Source: Gnetum montanum
Lineage: Eukaryota; Streptophyta; Gnetopsida; Gnetales; Gnetaceae
NCBI GenBank assembly: GCA_015680685.1
Contig: MNCI01003930.1
Span: 48,306-106,306, forward strand
Length of the DNA stretch: 58,001 bases
Reading direction: 5' to 3'
The notes beneath the pieces are model-generated. The model made no database searches. It was not told the origin of the DNA and saw nothing but the letters and a program-made list of their open reading frames with translations. The position numbers and the translations under genes are program-made. Shown piece by piece: positions 1 through 10,960 of the stretch (position 1 is the stretch's first letter; each line of letters starts with the position of its first letter).

Positions 1-572
1 GATCTGTGCTTGGTAATCCCAGTGGTGGTCCAATGTGTACAGCTAGTTAAGGAATCGGCTACTCATCGCTAGGCTAGAACATGTGATAAGTACGACTTGG
101 CTACGAGCATCCACGGGTGTGTACGGCTAGCCAAGGAATCGGCTACTTATCACACTTAGGCTAAATAGGTGCCTCAGTACGACCACTTCGAGCACTTTCG
201 TTATGTGTGTTGATCCCAGTAACGATTAGCGTTTGGTTAGCCACAGTTGCATAGTTCAGGGTGTGTCCGGTAAGTGGGAACGGATGCTGACGCTAGTTAA
301 TTTAGACATAGGACATTAGTTAGAGTTAGCTAGTTTCTCAACCCTTTCCCTCATAGCTTAGGAGATAAACTAAAAAATACCAAAAAATCATATACCTTAG
401 ACTTTCTTAACCATACACCGTGACACATACAAGCAAGCCTGGGAAGACAACGAACGATTAACCCCAAGTGTTTCTTGTGGTGTTAAGGCATTTAGTCTGT
501 GGAGTTCAACCGGATCGTGCGTGCACACTCATATTCGTATGGTTGAGTGTAGGGATACCTCGCCACTCATCA
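1..572 (+). repeat. 3' part of a Ty3/Gypsy LTR (family J/H)
   Basis: This stretch aligns by eye with 55660-56193 and more weakly with 46780-47211. Shared blocks include the 'cctcagtacgaccacttcga' region near 172, the 'ccatacaccgtgaca' block near 410, and the terminal 'ggttgagtgtaggg...gccactcatca' block at 541-572. The LTR therefore reads on the plus strand and ends in CA at 572. Its 5' part lies outside the window. No tRNA-Asp-type primer site follows, unlike the copy ending at 56193, so this is either a 3' LTR or a solo LTR. The motif around 'ggctagccaaggaatcggct' occurs twice (about 43-65 and 127-149), a short internal duplication not seen in the right-hand copy. Confidence 0.8.
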
Positions 573-907
573 ATGACAAAATTGTCAAGCTGTACCACAA
601 CCTCCAAGCAAGGTTTCATGTGCACTACAAATTTTTTGTAGGATGCCTATGAAGGTTTGCAAAGTTTTTGGTGGTTTGTAAGGATAGATGATGGGTGGTG
701 TAGGATCACACATAGCTTATGAATCCATGAATTAAGCACCTATTTACTAATATGTGAGTGCAGGATCCCCCAAAGGCAATTAGTGAGTCATTTTCCATAA
801 CAACTAAAGGTCCCTTAGGGTGATCTCACTAGTCACATGATAGTGTAGGTGAGCCTCCATCAGCTAGTATCAGAAACATGATTAGGGTGAAAAATTACAT
901 TGTAGAA
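573..907. other. unassigned AT-rich stretch
   Basis: No open frame of note, no primer binding site and no match to the other repeats of the window was seen. It lies between the LTR end and the first exon-like ATG of the decayed gene, so it may be that gene's 5' flank. Confidence 0.5.
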
Positions 908-2709
908 ATGGTGGGATCATCTAAAACAAAGATTAAGAGGTCACATCCCACAGAGGAGCTTTCAAGGAAGGTTGAAAGGGCAAGCAGCAAGAAGATCTAC
1001 TTGAAGTTTCAAGATTTGCACATGAATTTGGTAGGTTAGTATGAGTTGAAGGATGCATTTTTGTATTTTATGTGTTTATATTTTTATGTTTTATGCTATG
1101 CTATATTACACTAAGTTTTTATGCTAAGTGCTAACATGCTAACTCTAACATGTGTGTAAATTGTTAAAGTTAGGTGAGAGGGCTACCAAAGTAGTGGTAG
1201 AAATAGTAGCAAAGGAGGTCCCTCCTTAGATTGAGGAGGGGAGACAAAGGAGAAGGAGCTACATGAAACTATAGAGATCCTCCAATAGTTGGAGGAGGAG
1301 GGACTACTTCACCTCGATGGGGGTGATTTTGACAACCTCTTCAATGGTGTGTAGCTAGGTTATCCCCTTGCTCTCACACCTAAGGGTTTGCTAGGTATGT
1401 GCTCTGCATTGCCATTTTTTATTACTCTCTTTCTACTCTTACATATTTTTCTGCTTAACTACTGCTAAATGTTATTGCATTGTAGTTTCAAAGGTACCTA
1501 CTAGTAGTCTAATGCCCACCTCTACCTATTGCATGGAGACATGGGTAGAGGTGCCTAACAAGTTCATCTTCATGGAAGGTCTGGTTGAGAACATGGTGGA
1601 CCACCTATAATAGGTAGATCCTAAGCTTAGTATGGTTGTGATGTTGCTTTATTTATCTTGCTTTACAAATTTCATGCTTAGTCTATGGCTAATGCTATTT
1701 TTCTTGTTGTATGCCAATAGGTTCTAAGGTTTGTTGGGATCTGAGTAGAGTGTCTAGGGTGGATGTCATCCTTAAGTTTTTCCCTAAGGTTGAGCAAGTG
1801 CCTTGCCATGTATTTGAGGCAGCAAGTAAGTGAACGCTTTCAAGTGTGAAAGCATTATGGATTTGCAAGTGCACTAATGAGTACCTATGAAAGTGGCTAC
1901 ATGAGCTTCAGGATAGGATGGTGAGCTAGGATACCAAGATGGGGGACTTGTAATCCCGTTATGACTTCCTTGTAGCTCATGCACAAGGGGACAGTACCTA
2001 GTGGATAGCTGAGATTAACTATGTTAGGTACTGGTTAACAATACAAGGTAAGAACAAGGCCACCAGAGAGATCATCAAGTAGAGGTTGTAGATGGACTTA
2101 CTTACCCAAAAAAATAAAGATTGGAAATATTACAACATAAATGTGTATTAGTGGAGGAATACTTAGAAGAATCACAAGCACCACTACAAGAACAAGAAAG
2201 ACACATAACTTAAATGGTACAAGGAGTCTGTCAAATGTCATTGCAATAATATGTTCCTCAAGGTAATTGGTGGAACATGAGCTTATGAGTTATTCGCTTG
2301 TCTGAGTGGGTCTCTAGAGAGGTAGATTGCTATTCCCTTAGGGGAGGTTTTCTTGACTAAATTTTCTATGGAGCCATTCACATGGACCACCATGGACAAA
2401 GGCAAGACCCTTGTAGGTATTAACTTTGTCCAAGAGGATTGGTCATAGCTATCAAAGGCCAAAATTCTCCAATGCTTAAAGGAGGGCCTTGATAGATTAC
2501 CTCCAAAGATGGATGTGGGATCCTCTCAGGTTAGTTATTTTTGTTATTTTGTTCTTTCATACTAGTTTTGCATGTTATGCATTTTTTGACTAATTCATTA
2601 TCTTGTGTTGCTTTAAGAAGGCACCAGGTGATGTCGTAGGCCCTAGTGGAGTGACAGAGGAAGAGGAAGAGGAGCCTCAACCCCGACTGAACACCACCAT
2701 CTTAGTAGT
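908..2709 (+). pseudogene. decayed multi-exon plant gene, unknown function, interrupted by element A
   Basis: I do not recognise the family. Five exon-like blocks with GT-AG borders can be seen: 908-1030 (ATG, 41 codons, donor GTAGGT), about 1170-1346, about 1486-1613 (donor GTAGAT), about 1721-2529 (donor GTTAGT after CAG) and 2618-2709. Exons 1 and 2 join in phase if the acceptor AG is at 1168-1169. The blocks encode a hydrophilic, Lys/Glu-rich protein; the last exon has a run of six Glu (in VTEEEEEEPQP). Exon 4 holds many TAG/TAA/TGA stops where CAG, CAA, CGA or TGG would fit, and exon 2 has a frame break. The frame ends at the element A insertion and is completed at 9496-9505 (CTA ATG TAG). 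It may be a transposon-derived gene or an old host gene. The exon structure is inferred from sequence only. Confidence 0.45.
2705..2709. other. target-site duplication of element A, left copy (GTAGT)
   Basis: GTAGT lies immediately before the TG of the left LTR and is repeated exactly at 9491-9495, just after the CA of the right LTR. Joining the two flanks across one copy restores the reading frame of the interrupted gene to a stop codon. Confidence 0.7.
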
Positions 2710-4245
2710 TGCAACACCCCAAAAAATTCAAAGGCATGCTTGCTTCACCAAGTCTTTGCAAATCGCGCAGTGTTACGGTAGTTCTTCAGGAGATAGATGC
2801 TCTGATTTTCAGACTATCCACTTCAGCAAGTTTTCTAAATCAAGGAGTCTTGCTACACTACACTACGCCATGTAGCATAGCAAACATCAGAAGACGTTTG
2901 CAGAAGCATAGTGCTATGCTACGCTATGCTACACAGGATAGCACAACATAGCAAAATATGGGCGAGCAGTCCCCTCGCCCGACTTTAAGTCCTTCGGTAA
3001 TATCTCCTTCCGTTAGAAAGTGGCGAACTTGGCAAAATCAAGTCATGTTTGCTGTTATGCTACGCTAAGCTACAAGGTGTAGCGAGGTGTAGAAATTCTA
3101 CAAAAGTGACAGAAGGTAACTCAAAGGGCAGGATTAGTAAGTTTGTAAATTTGGCAGTGCAAAAAGCAAAGTTTTGCAGATTGGAGACATTTTTTGCGAC
3201 TAAGGACAAATGCTACGCTATGATACGCTACATAGCGTAGCATATCGTAGCAAATCTAGGACAAACAATTAGCATGCTTCAAAGGTTTCCAATGCATGCA
3301 ATAGAACACAATGCAAGTTTCTTGCTTCGAACTAATGGCTACGCTATGCTTCGTAGCATAGCACAACGTAACAAGATGCTATGTCACGCCACACATGCTA
3401 TGCTACAAGGCATAGCGAAACGTGACAAGTAGTTACGTGACATCAACGCACTTCACCTAATTGCATCATTGCTCTGACAGCGTAATTATGGCGTGGCAGG
3501 TTCGTAATTATAGTGTCACAAGCTCGTCCAACAATCATGCAAGCACATTTAGCATAGACAGGTTAGCATAAGCCTAGGGCACGTGGTGTCGAAACTGCAT
3601 CTTTCGCTCACCCTTGGTCCTATAAATACCCTAATGAGTGATGCTAAAATTCCTTCCTTTTTTCAAAATTTTGTGGCCCCAAGCTTTTGAGCTTTTTCTT
3701 GGCAATCTACTCAGTTAACAGTTTGGTTGGCTGACAAGAAAAAGTTACCACTGTAACCTCAATCATTGTAAGTTTTCTGTCTTGACATTGTAAATAATTA
3801 GCACTTTCAGTTGGCATCCCATTCTGCTCTTTTCTACCACCTTGGTAGCACTTCACATTGTTAATGCCAGAGTTCGTGTTCAAGCACACAGCCACCTCGC
3901 TCTACACGTCTTGGTTACTTTTTGGATCTCTACACTTCCCAGTGCCGTGTAACTGATTGTATCCATCTTGACAGAGCGAGGTCATAGCTTCGAAGCGGTG
4001 CATTTTTCTAACTATGTTTTACTTTATCTCCTGTTTACTATTGCATTTTACACTATTTTCTCTCTTTTGCATTTAAGCATTACTTTACGCTATTAGTCTC
4101 ATTTTTCTTTTAATCACACGTTGCAAAAGGTTATATTAACACTTACTAAGTCTCTATCTAATTGACCAGACCATTCAAGGTGCCCTGTTTCCATCCCATC
4201 GAACATGGCCCTCCCGCAGAAACAGGGTCAAGACTATCCATGGCT
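2710..4245 (+). repeat. element A left LTR, plus orientation, truncated at its inner end
   Basis: It starts TGCAACACCCC and is the reverse complement, with scattered differences, of the LTR at 7915-9490. Examples are the block at 2720-2790 against 9410-9480, and the block at 4150-4240 against 7960-8060. Usual LTR order on the plus strand is seen: a long U3 with many TGCTACGCTATG-type palindromes (2930-2945, 3055-3075, 3210-3255, 3340-3410), TATAAATA at 3621-3628, then R/U5. The inner end stops about 60-70 bases short of the expected LTR terminus and fuses to element A internal sequence that reads on the opposite strand. In a normal element this LTR would also be in minus orientation. Confidence 0.8.
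3621..3628 (+). promoter_or_regulatory. TATA box of element A left LTR
   Basis: TATAAATA lies about 910 bases inside the LTR. The mirror copy is at 8583-8590 in the other LTR, so the two promoters point towards each other. Confidence 0.6.
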
Positions 4246-5179
4246 AAAAAGGGGTGTCATAGTCACCTGACCCCTTTCAGCATCTTCTCTAATGGCGTCG
4301 TCACTAAAAGTCAATTGGGATGGCTCAGGCTTTTCAGGTGTAGAGGAAAGCATGACTGAGTGGATTACTTTCTCTTCTGCTGGCATGTCTTCATTGATCA
4401 GAATCACTATCAACATGCGGATCAGAGCCTCATGGTGGGGGACAGACATCATGATTAGGTCGTACAAGCTCAGTGTAGTTTTTTTCTATTTTAGAGCTTG
4501 CTTGACTTGAGTGAGGGCATCCAGAAGGTCTTTTCCACCCCCCTGTTTAACATTTTCCTCCTCTTCGATTCATCCCAGAAGACAAATTTCTCAAGGAGGG
4601 GTGACTTCGGATCTAGGTTCAGACCCTTTTTGGCAGGGCGACATGGACTGTGTGGTTATGGCAACGTTTGTCTTTGGTGATGAGGGCATAGACCCAGGGG
4701 GTGGAGATGTAGGCTTGGAAGTACCAGGGATGATACTTCTTCTTGATGTCTCGCCTGCAAAGCATACTTCTTATTTTTTAGGATGAGAAGATTGTTCAGC
4801 TATCTTATGCGGGACAGGGGCTATTAAAGGAGCTGGCCCCTTGATGATGAACGGAGCTAATGATGTTAGCAGGTGAAGTAGTGTAGTTTCACTAACAAGT
4901 GGCACAGAGATGGATGCCTGTGGAGGGACTTTTAGGACAAATGGTTGTTACGAGCTTTGATTAGCTGCTCGTGGTGCTAGTGCACTACGCTGAGGCACAT
5001 AGACCATGAATGGCTACTAGGGTGGCCTAGGATCACTGTCAATGCCGATGGTGTTGATGATGTAATCAACATTGTTGGCATTGAGGGGGTCTATGTAGAC
5101 ATGCATAGATTTTTTTTCAGGGCGTACTAGGTTACTTTCATCCAACAATAGCTTTCCCTAGTAGATCAACCTCCGTATG
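4246..5179 (-). pseudogene. element A gag-protease linker, cut at the start of protease
   Basis: Read on the minus strand this continues from gag (5180 downwards) through a Pro/Ser-rich linker to the stretch at 4234-4467, which contains SVPHHEALIRMLIVILINED and PEPSQLTFSDDAIRED. The equivalent stretch in copies B and C leads directly into an aspartic protease (C: 17872 downwards). Here it stops at the motif MTPLF, where the sequence switches to the inverted LTR, so the protease core is missing. Several in-frame stops interrupt it. The job, if the gene were intact, would be gag-protease polyprotein processing. Confidence 0.6.
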
Positions 5180-7330
5180 TCATCCTGCAATGCCAGACAG
5201 TAATCTGTGTTGTGACCACATTATTGGTGATAGTCACAAAACCTGCCTAGCCTGAAACCCTTAGGAACTGGGGGCTCATTGGGTAGGGCCAAAGAGGGGT
5301 TCCTAAGGAGCTTGCAATAGCATTGATGTTTGCTAATTACATCTTGTGACATCTACTTGTATTGCATGTGCCCCACCACCAATAGCTACTTTAGAAGTTC
5401 TGAAGGCTTGAGAGGTAGTGGGGTGTAATTTGAGCAATCTTTACACTCAAATTTTGGTTTGGATTTTGCAAATGTCTCACGTGTGGGTACTGGAGGTTGC
5501 AGCGCATTGCCCTGCTTGGGCATAGGGTTAGTTGTGAGTACGAATGGTTTCTTGTTGCTCTTGTTACCATTGTTACTAGGTTTGGGCTTAGCCTTGGTTG
5601 CCACAGTGGCCATTGTGGTTGCTAAGGCCTTATCCTTGTCCTTCTTTATGAAGGTGTTTTTGCAGGCAATGTAGGCTGGGTCTTTGCTCACCTAAGCTAC
5701 ATCTTTTATACTCTTAGTCTAAGCAAAGGCTTGACTAAAAGTGCAAGGGGTGAGGTAATACAGTTTAGACTTGATAAAGTCATTCACTGCATCCTTAAAG
5801 ATAGCCAACAAGTGGGCTTCCATGATGGGCTCGTGGATTTCGTTAAGGTTTGCTCTCCAACGCTGGATGAATTTTTGGATTACTTCCAAAGGCTCCTGCT
5901 TCATGCTCATCAACTAGTCCAACGTGGTTTTGCCTTCAAGTTATACTTGAAGAGCATCACGAACTAGGTTAGAAGCTCTTCTAGAGTTGAAATGGATGAG
6001 CACGGTAGCATGCAATACCAATCTAAGGCTTTCCCAGCTAGAAACATAGAAAAGACATGAATAATCATGTGTGGCCATTGTTGCAATAGAAGGGATTCAT
6101 ATCTAAAGGTAACAAGATGCACATTGGGATCTCCCTCCCCATCGTATTTCGTGAAGTGTGGGAGAGACATCCCTGGGGATAATGTCAGAGCAGGGATTAC
6201 AGGGCTAATGGGATCATCCTGGTAAAAGTCCATGACTTGTACCATGTCAGACCCAACAGCTTTGAGGCATTTTATTTCCTCAGTGAGGGTTTGGATAAGT
6301 TGTAATGCTTGATCCAAACCTTGCGATGTTGTGGATGGTTGGAGAACTACCAAGGCAACTCCTACCTGTGGAATGGCGGGGATGGTAGCTTGACCCATCA
6401 ATGGCACCATTGGGATGGCCCCCGTGAATGGTGCTTCTTACGCTATCCACCACCCAACAGGTGGTGCTATTGGAGCAGCAACCGCGATTTGAGCCACCGG
6501 GTAGATCGCTTGTGTCGCCGGTGGAACAGACCATAGCCCCATGTTGGGTTGTACCATTTGTGGGGTTTGGTAGGTCTAAGGGCGAACATAATGAGACATC
6601 CACGATAGTTGTGGAATTGACAATTCTGGTATAGGCGAAGAAGTGAATGGGGTCCACCACGTGGACAGGCCTAGGCCCATGGCTATGGGTGGAATAGACA
6701 TGAACATAGGAATTGAAACGGAAGTTGCATAAGATTGTGAAGAAGGTATAGTATGAACATGTGGCAGGGTAGCCATGATTGGTGTGTGATGTGCTATAGG
6801 AATATGCTGATGAACAATTTGTGGAGGCATAGTTGCTACAAATGAAACAGGGGAATAAGGGTGTTGATATGTTGGGAAGGTGACATGGCTACCCATTACA
6901 GCTGTAGTCATAGGCTGCGAGAGCGTAGGCATGATCATAAAGGAAGGGATGACAGACAACAGGTTGGCCCAAAAGGATTAGCTAAGAGGGACAGGAACGG
7001 GGTTGGCTTGGCCTCCCTTGTCAGATTGGAAATCAAGTTCCTCCTATCCATCCTGGAAAATGTCATCCTAGTTAGATGCTATGTCCTATAGCTCCCTAAG
7101 CCTAGCCAACTGGATTAGCTGATCTAGAAGCCTTTGGTTTGCCTCTGTAAAAGGTATGGAGACACCAGGAGTGGGAACAAACTCCTTCCTGTCGCAATAA
7201 GTGAACTCAAAGCTATGTTTGCTCTTGAATTAATGTACATCCAAAGGTAGGTTTTCCTAAACCTTTACACAGAGGAAGTTATAGCGCTCATGTTGTTGGG
7301 CCAAGCCCTTAGGTCCTTGATTTTGGATCC
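5180..7330 (-). pseudogene. element A gag (Ty3/Gypsy capsid/nucleocapsid), broken
   Basis: On the minus strand the order is: an N-terminal segment (about 7330-6960), a Pro/Met-rich segment (6959-6411), then the capsid-like retrotransposon gag domain (about 6170-5720) with LPHFTKYDGEGDPNVHL, AGKALDWYCMLP and FKDAVNDFIKSKLYYL. A Lys-rich segment follows (5691-5386, ending FECKDCSNYTPLPLKPSELL), then a zinc-knuckle-like CDYHQ-stop-CGHNTDYC near 5180-5255. The spacing C-x2-H-x4-H-x4-C is a known plant Gypsy variant of the knuckle. The longest open piece is 148 codons (6410-5964). Stops and frame changes separate the pieces, so no full capsid protein can be made. Copies B, C and D carry the same domain. 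Confidence 0.85.
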
Positions 7331-7889
7331 TGAGGGATCAACGTGTTTCCAACATTAGGTTCAGCGGTTGTTCAGCACCAATGATGCCTTGAAGAATGAT
7401 GGGAACCTCAACATTGAAGGTGTTAGTAGCAGTAGTTACAGAATCCATTGCTACTAAGCTAGGCAGTTTTGCAAACAGAAAAAAGAAAATAAATTGGAAA
7501 GCTAAACAATTTTTTGAACAAGAAGAGCCAAGAAGCAAAGTAGTTGGCAAGCAATCAAAAAGAAGTCTTTATGTCTTGCAGGGCTCCCGAGGAGTCATCG
7601 AGGTGACCGATTTATACCACATGATGCGTAAAAAACCACAAAAGGGTGTCATGTTTACACTAGTGCATGATAGGGTATAGAACGCATGCAAGACTATTGT
7701 GAAAAAGGTAAGTCAACTAGAAATCGGAGGCTTTACATCTTGTAGGATTCCCAAGAAACCGTCAGGGTGACCGATCTACATCACATGATGCGTAAACAAC
7801 CACAGATGGGTGTCAAGTTTACACTAATACGTATCAGGGTGCAGAAGGCTTACAATACTACCGTGACACGTAGAAAAGGTAGCCAAAAG
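7331..7889 (-). repeat. element A untranslated leader with a ~167-bp tandem duplication
   Basis: This lies between the primer site (7890-7907) and gag. Two imperfect copies of a ~167-bp unit start near 7570 and 7737; both contain 'gaccgat...accacatgatgcgtaaa' and 'gggtgtca...tttacact'. A third partial unit leads into the primer site. No coding capacity was recognised. Confidence 0.6.
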
Positions 7890-7907
7890 GCCCTCCTTCT
7901 AGCGCCA
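7890..7907 (-). other. primer binding site of element A
   Basis: The minus strand reads TGGCGCTAGAAGGAGGGC, beginning with the TGG that pairs with a tRNA CCA end, seven bases from the LTR terminus. I cannot name the tRNA with confidence. Near-identical motifs occur at 21288-21305 (element C) and 33106-33123 (element G, plus strand). Confidence 0.75.
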
Positions 7908-7914
7908 GAAAAAC

Positions 7915-9490
7915 TGTTGTGATCGAAAACGTCGGCAGCTAGAAAAAAATCCAAGGGGTCATCAGCCGCAGATAGTCTTGACCCCATTTCCCTAGGAGGG
8001 CTGTCCTAGATGGGATGGAAATGCGGTGCTCTAAACGATCTAGTCAATTAGATAGGGACTTAGTTGGTGTTAATATAACCTTTTGCAACGTGTGATTAAA
8101 ATAAAAATGAGACCAATAGCGTGAAGTAATGCTTAAATGAAAAAGAGATAGAAAACAGTGTAAAATGCAATACTAAACACGAGATAAAATAAAACACAGT
8201 TAGAAAAATGCACCGCTTCGAAGCTGTGACCTCGCTCTATCAATATGGATACAATCGGTTGCATAGCACTAGGAAGTGCAGAGATCCCGAGAGTAACCAA
8301 GACATGTAGAGCGAGGTGGCTGTGTGCTCGAACATAGACTCCAGCTTTAACAATGAGAAGTGCTACCAAGGTGGTAGAAAAGAGCAGAAGAGGATGCCAA
8401 CTAAAAGTGCTAATTATTTTCAATGTCAAGACAGAAAGCTTACAATGCTTTAGGTTACAGTGCCAACTTTTTCTTGTCAACCAACCAAACTGTTAGCTGA
8501 CTAGATTTCCAAGAAAAAGCTCAAAAGCCTAGGGTTGCAAAAGTTTAAAAAAATGAAGTTGTTTTAGCGTCACTCATTGGGGTATTTATAGGACCAAAGG
8601 CATGCAAAAGATGTGATTTGGATGCCATGTGCCTTGGGCTTATGCTGACCTTCCTATGCTGCACTGCCTGCATGACCATTGGGTGAGCCTACCATGCCGT
8701 AATTATGAACTTGTCATACTGTAATTCTGTTGTCAGAGCAATGGCGCAATTAGGTGAAGTGCATTGATCTCATGTAACTGCTTGCGATGTTTCCCTATGC
8801 ATTGTAGCGTAGCATGTGTGGCATGACATAGCATCTTGTTACGTTGTGCTACGCTACGAAGCATAGCGTAGCTATCGGTTCGAAGTAAGAAACTTGCATT
8901 TTGTCCTGCTACATGCACTAGAAACCTTTGAAGCGCACTAATTTTTTGTCACAGATTTGCTATGCTATGTAGCGCATCATAGCGTAGCAGTTGTCCTTAG
9001 TCGCAAAAAACTTTGCCAATATGCAAAACTTTGCTTTTTGCACTGTGAAATCTGCAAACTTGCTAATCCCGCCCTTCTAGTTTCCTTCTGTGACTTTCGT
9101 AGAATTGCTACGCCTCACTGTGCCTTGTACCTTAACATAGCGTAGTAGCAAACATGACTTAATTTTTCCAAGTTCGCTGCTTTCTGACAGAAGGAGACAT
9201 TGCTGAAGGACTTGAAGTTAGGTGAGGGGACTGGTCATCCAGCTTTTGCTATTTTGTGCTACGCTGCGTAGCATAGCATAGCGTAGTACTATGCTTCCAC
9301 AAACATCTTCTAAATTTTGCTATGCTACATGTCGTAGCATAGCGTAGCAAGACTCCTTAACTTAGAAAACTTGCTGAAGTGAACAATCTGAAAGTCGGAG
9401 CATCCATCTCCTGAAGAACTGTTGTAATGCTGTGCGATTTGCAAAGACTTGGTGAAGCAAGCATGCCTTTGAATTTTTTGGGATGTTTCA
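7915..9490 (-). repeat. element A 5' LTR, minus orientation, full length
   Basis: It runs from TGTTGTGATCG to GGATGTTTCA (1576 bp), giving TG...CA ends. On the minus strand, U3 is 9490-8591, TATAAATA is at 8590-8583, and R/U5 follows to 7915. The U3 is studded with palindromes built from TGCTACGCTATG/CATAGCGTAGCA at about 8810-8870, 8955-8990 and 9255-9345. It matches the plus-oriented LTR at 2710-4245 and, more distantly, the LTRs at 13819, 21311, 23746 and 38319. Confidence 0.85.
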
Positions 9491-9690
9491 GTAGTCCTAA
9501 TGTAGCCCTGCTATCAGGAAATTTTGCATTGGTAGCCTTTTTTTCTGTATAGTCATGCCATGTATTTTGATGGGTTAATGAAAATGAATCAATGAAAAGC
9601 TATCTTTGGTATGTGGATTACATATTATGTAAATTTTTGTGCTTATATTACTAAGTATTACATACTAGTAATGTGATTAATTAATGTGAT
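9491..9690 (+). pseudogene. right target duplication plus last codons and 3' flank of the interrupted gene
   Basis: 9491-9495 is the second copy of GTAGT. Read in the frame that enters the insertion at 2709, 9496-9505 supplies CTA ATG TAG, ending the protein. 9506-9690 is AT-rich with no frame and could be its 3' untranslated region. From about 9691 the sequence becomes the non-coding tail of element B. Confidence 0.45.
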
Positions 9691-10110
9691 TATGCCCTTT
9701 ATGGGCCCCATGCCAATCTAAGGCCATGGTGGGGAGGGTCATTGCATAGTTTAAGGCCATTTTAGAGAGCAAATATTGCTAGTTTCAGGCCTTTTTAGGT
9801 CATGAATAAAAAGATAATATGTTGCCAGTTTTAGGTCATGGTGAGTTGTATGCTAGTTTAAGGCTTTTTTAGGCCATGGTGATGCAAGGAAGGTGGCCAG
9901 TTTTAGGCCATGGTGGGCCATATGTATTTTTTACAATTTGGAATTTTGTGATTTTTATGTATTTTAGCATTTTTCAATGCATAATAAAACTAAACAAAAA
10001 TGCATAGGCAAAAGGAATGAATGCATAACAAACTAGATGATGCAAAAAATGCCAACAACCATGTGAAATGTAACTATGCAAGCAAAAGGCAAATGGGGCA
10101 TGCAAAGATT
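9691..10110 (-). repeat. element B non-coding tail with 'ttaaggccat' repeats
   Basis: Repeated blocks of the type 'agtttaaggccatggtgggcc' occur between about 9715 and 9930. The same kind of block lies in C (16830-17080) and D (41870-42180) at the same place relative to the protease. The low-coordinate end of B, including its 3' LTR, is missing. Confidence 0.65.
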
Positions 10111-10960
10111 AGGGGCAAGTAGGTTCCTAGAACATGTTGGACTAAGGGGGTGCCTTAGTCATGTAGTTGCTTCCTAAATGTGGGTTAGGGGGTGCATAGG
10201 GCCTAGGCGCCTAAGTTGATATTCACCTAGAACCTCATCCATGATTCTACATGGAAACTCTACCTATAGAGCTTCCATGAAGAGGTCATTAGCCTCTTTT
10301 GGTTCCTCAGGTGGGTCTACCAAACAAGGTTGACCCTCATCCTTCATGGGTGGTGTGTCATTGGGGAACTCTACCTCTGACCCTTTTTCTATTTCAAGGT
10401 TGTTGATGTTCAAAGGTGTTGCATTGTCACCATGTATAATCACTTCTCCACCTTCATATGGAGCACCTTTGACCTTCTTGGTGGATGGGCAAGGGGATAG
10501 CCCATAATTGGGCTAGCCAAGACCTTCCCAAGATCAAGTTGAACCTAGGCATCTCCTTAATGACAATGAATTTAGCCATTGTGTGGAACTACTCCCCTAC
10601 CACAAAAGCTATTGTGACCATCCCCCTTATGACAACACGTGATCCATTAAAGGACTTCAGGCATGTTTTCTTCATGGGTTTGATTTGGTCAACAATTGGG
10701 AATGAGATGACGTTAGTTGTCACCCCTCGTCGATGTGCACCTTACAAATCTTACATTTCCCTACGCAGATTGTTATGAACATTGGTGTGGTGATGACTTA
10801 ATCCTTTGTAGGGTCAATCTTAATCGCATCATCACAAAATTCTAGAGATGTTGAACTCAATCCCTATGGTGTAGGGAAAAGCATCACAGCATGGATGGCT
10901 TGTTCATCTGCTAGGATGTCCTCCTTAATGGGAATGGAGGTCAACATGTGAACTAGTGCT
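10111..10960 (-). pseudogene. element B protease and C-terminal tail, broken
   Basis: On the minus strand a retropepsin-like domain can be followed with several stops; KEMPRFNLILGRSWLAQL (about 10590-10520) matches the EEMLGFNLILGRPWLAQL of copy C. Beyond it, about 10190-10110 encodes a short tail with RKQLHD-stop-GTPL and VLGTYLP, matching the tails of C and D. After this tail there is no RT, RNase H or integrase. One extra frame break lies just before the RKQL motif. Confidence 0.65.

Noticed and set aside
5459-6634. Plus-strand open frames with hydrophobic stretches (for example 5459-5674)
   Set aside because: They are antisense to well-supported gag of element A on the minus strand.
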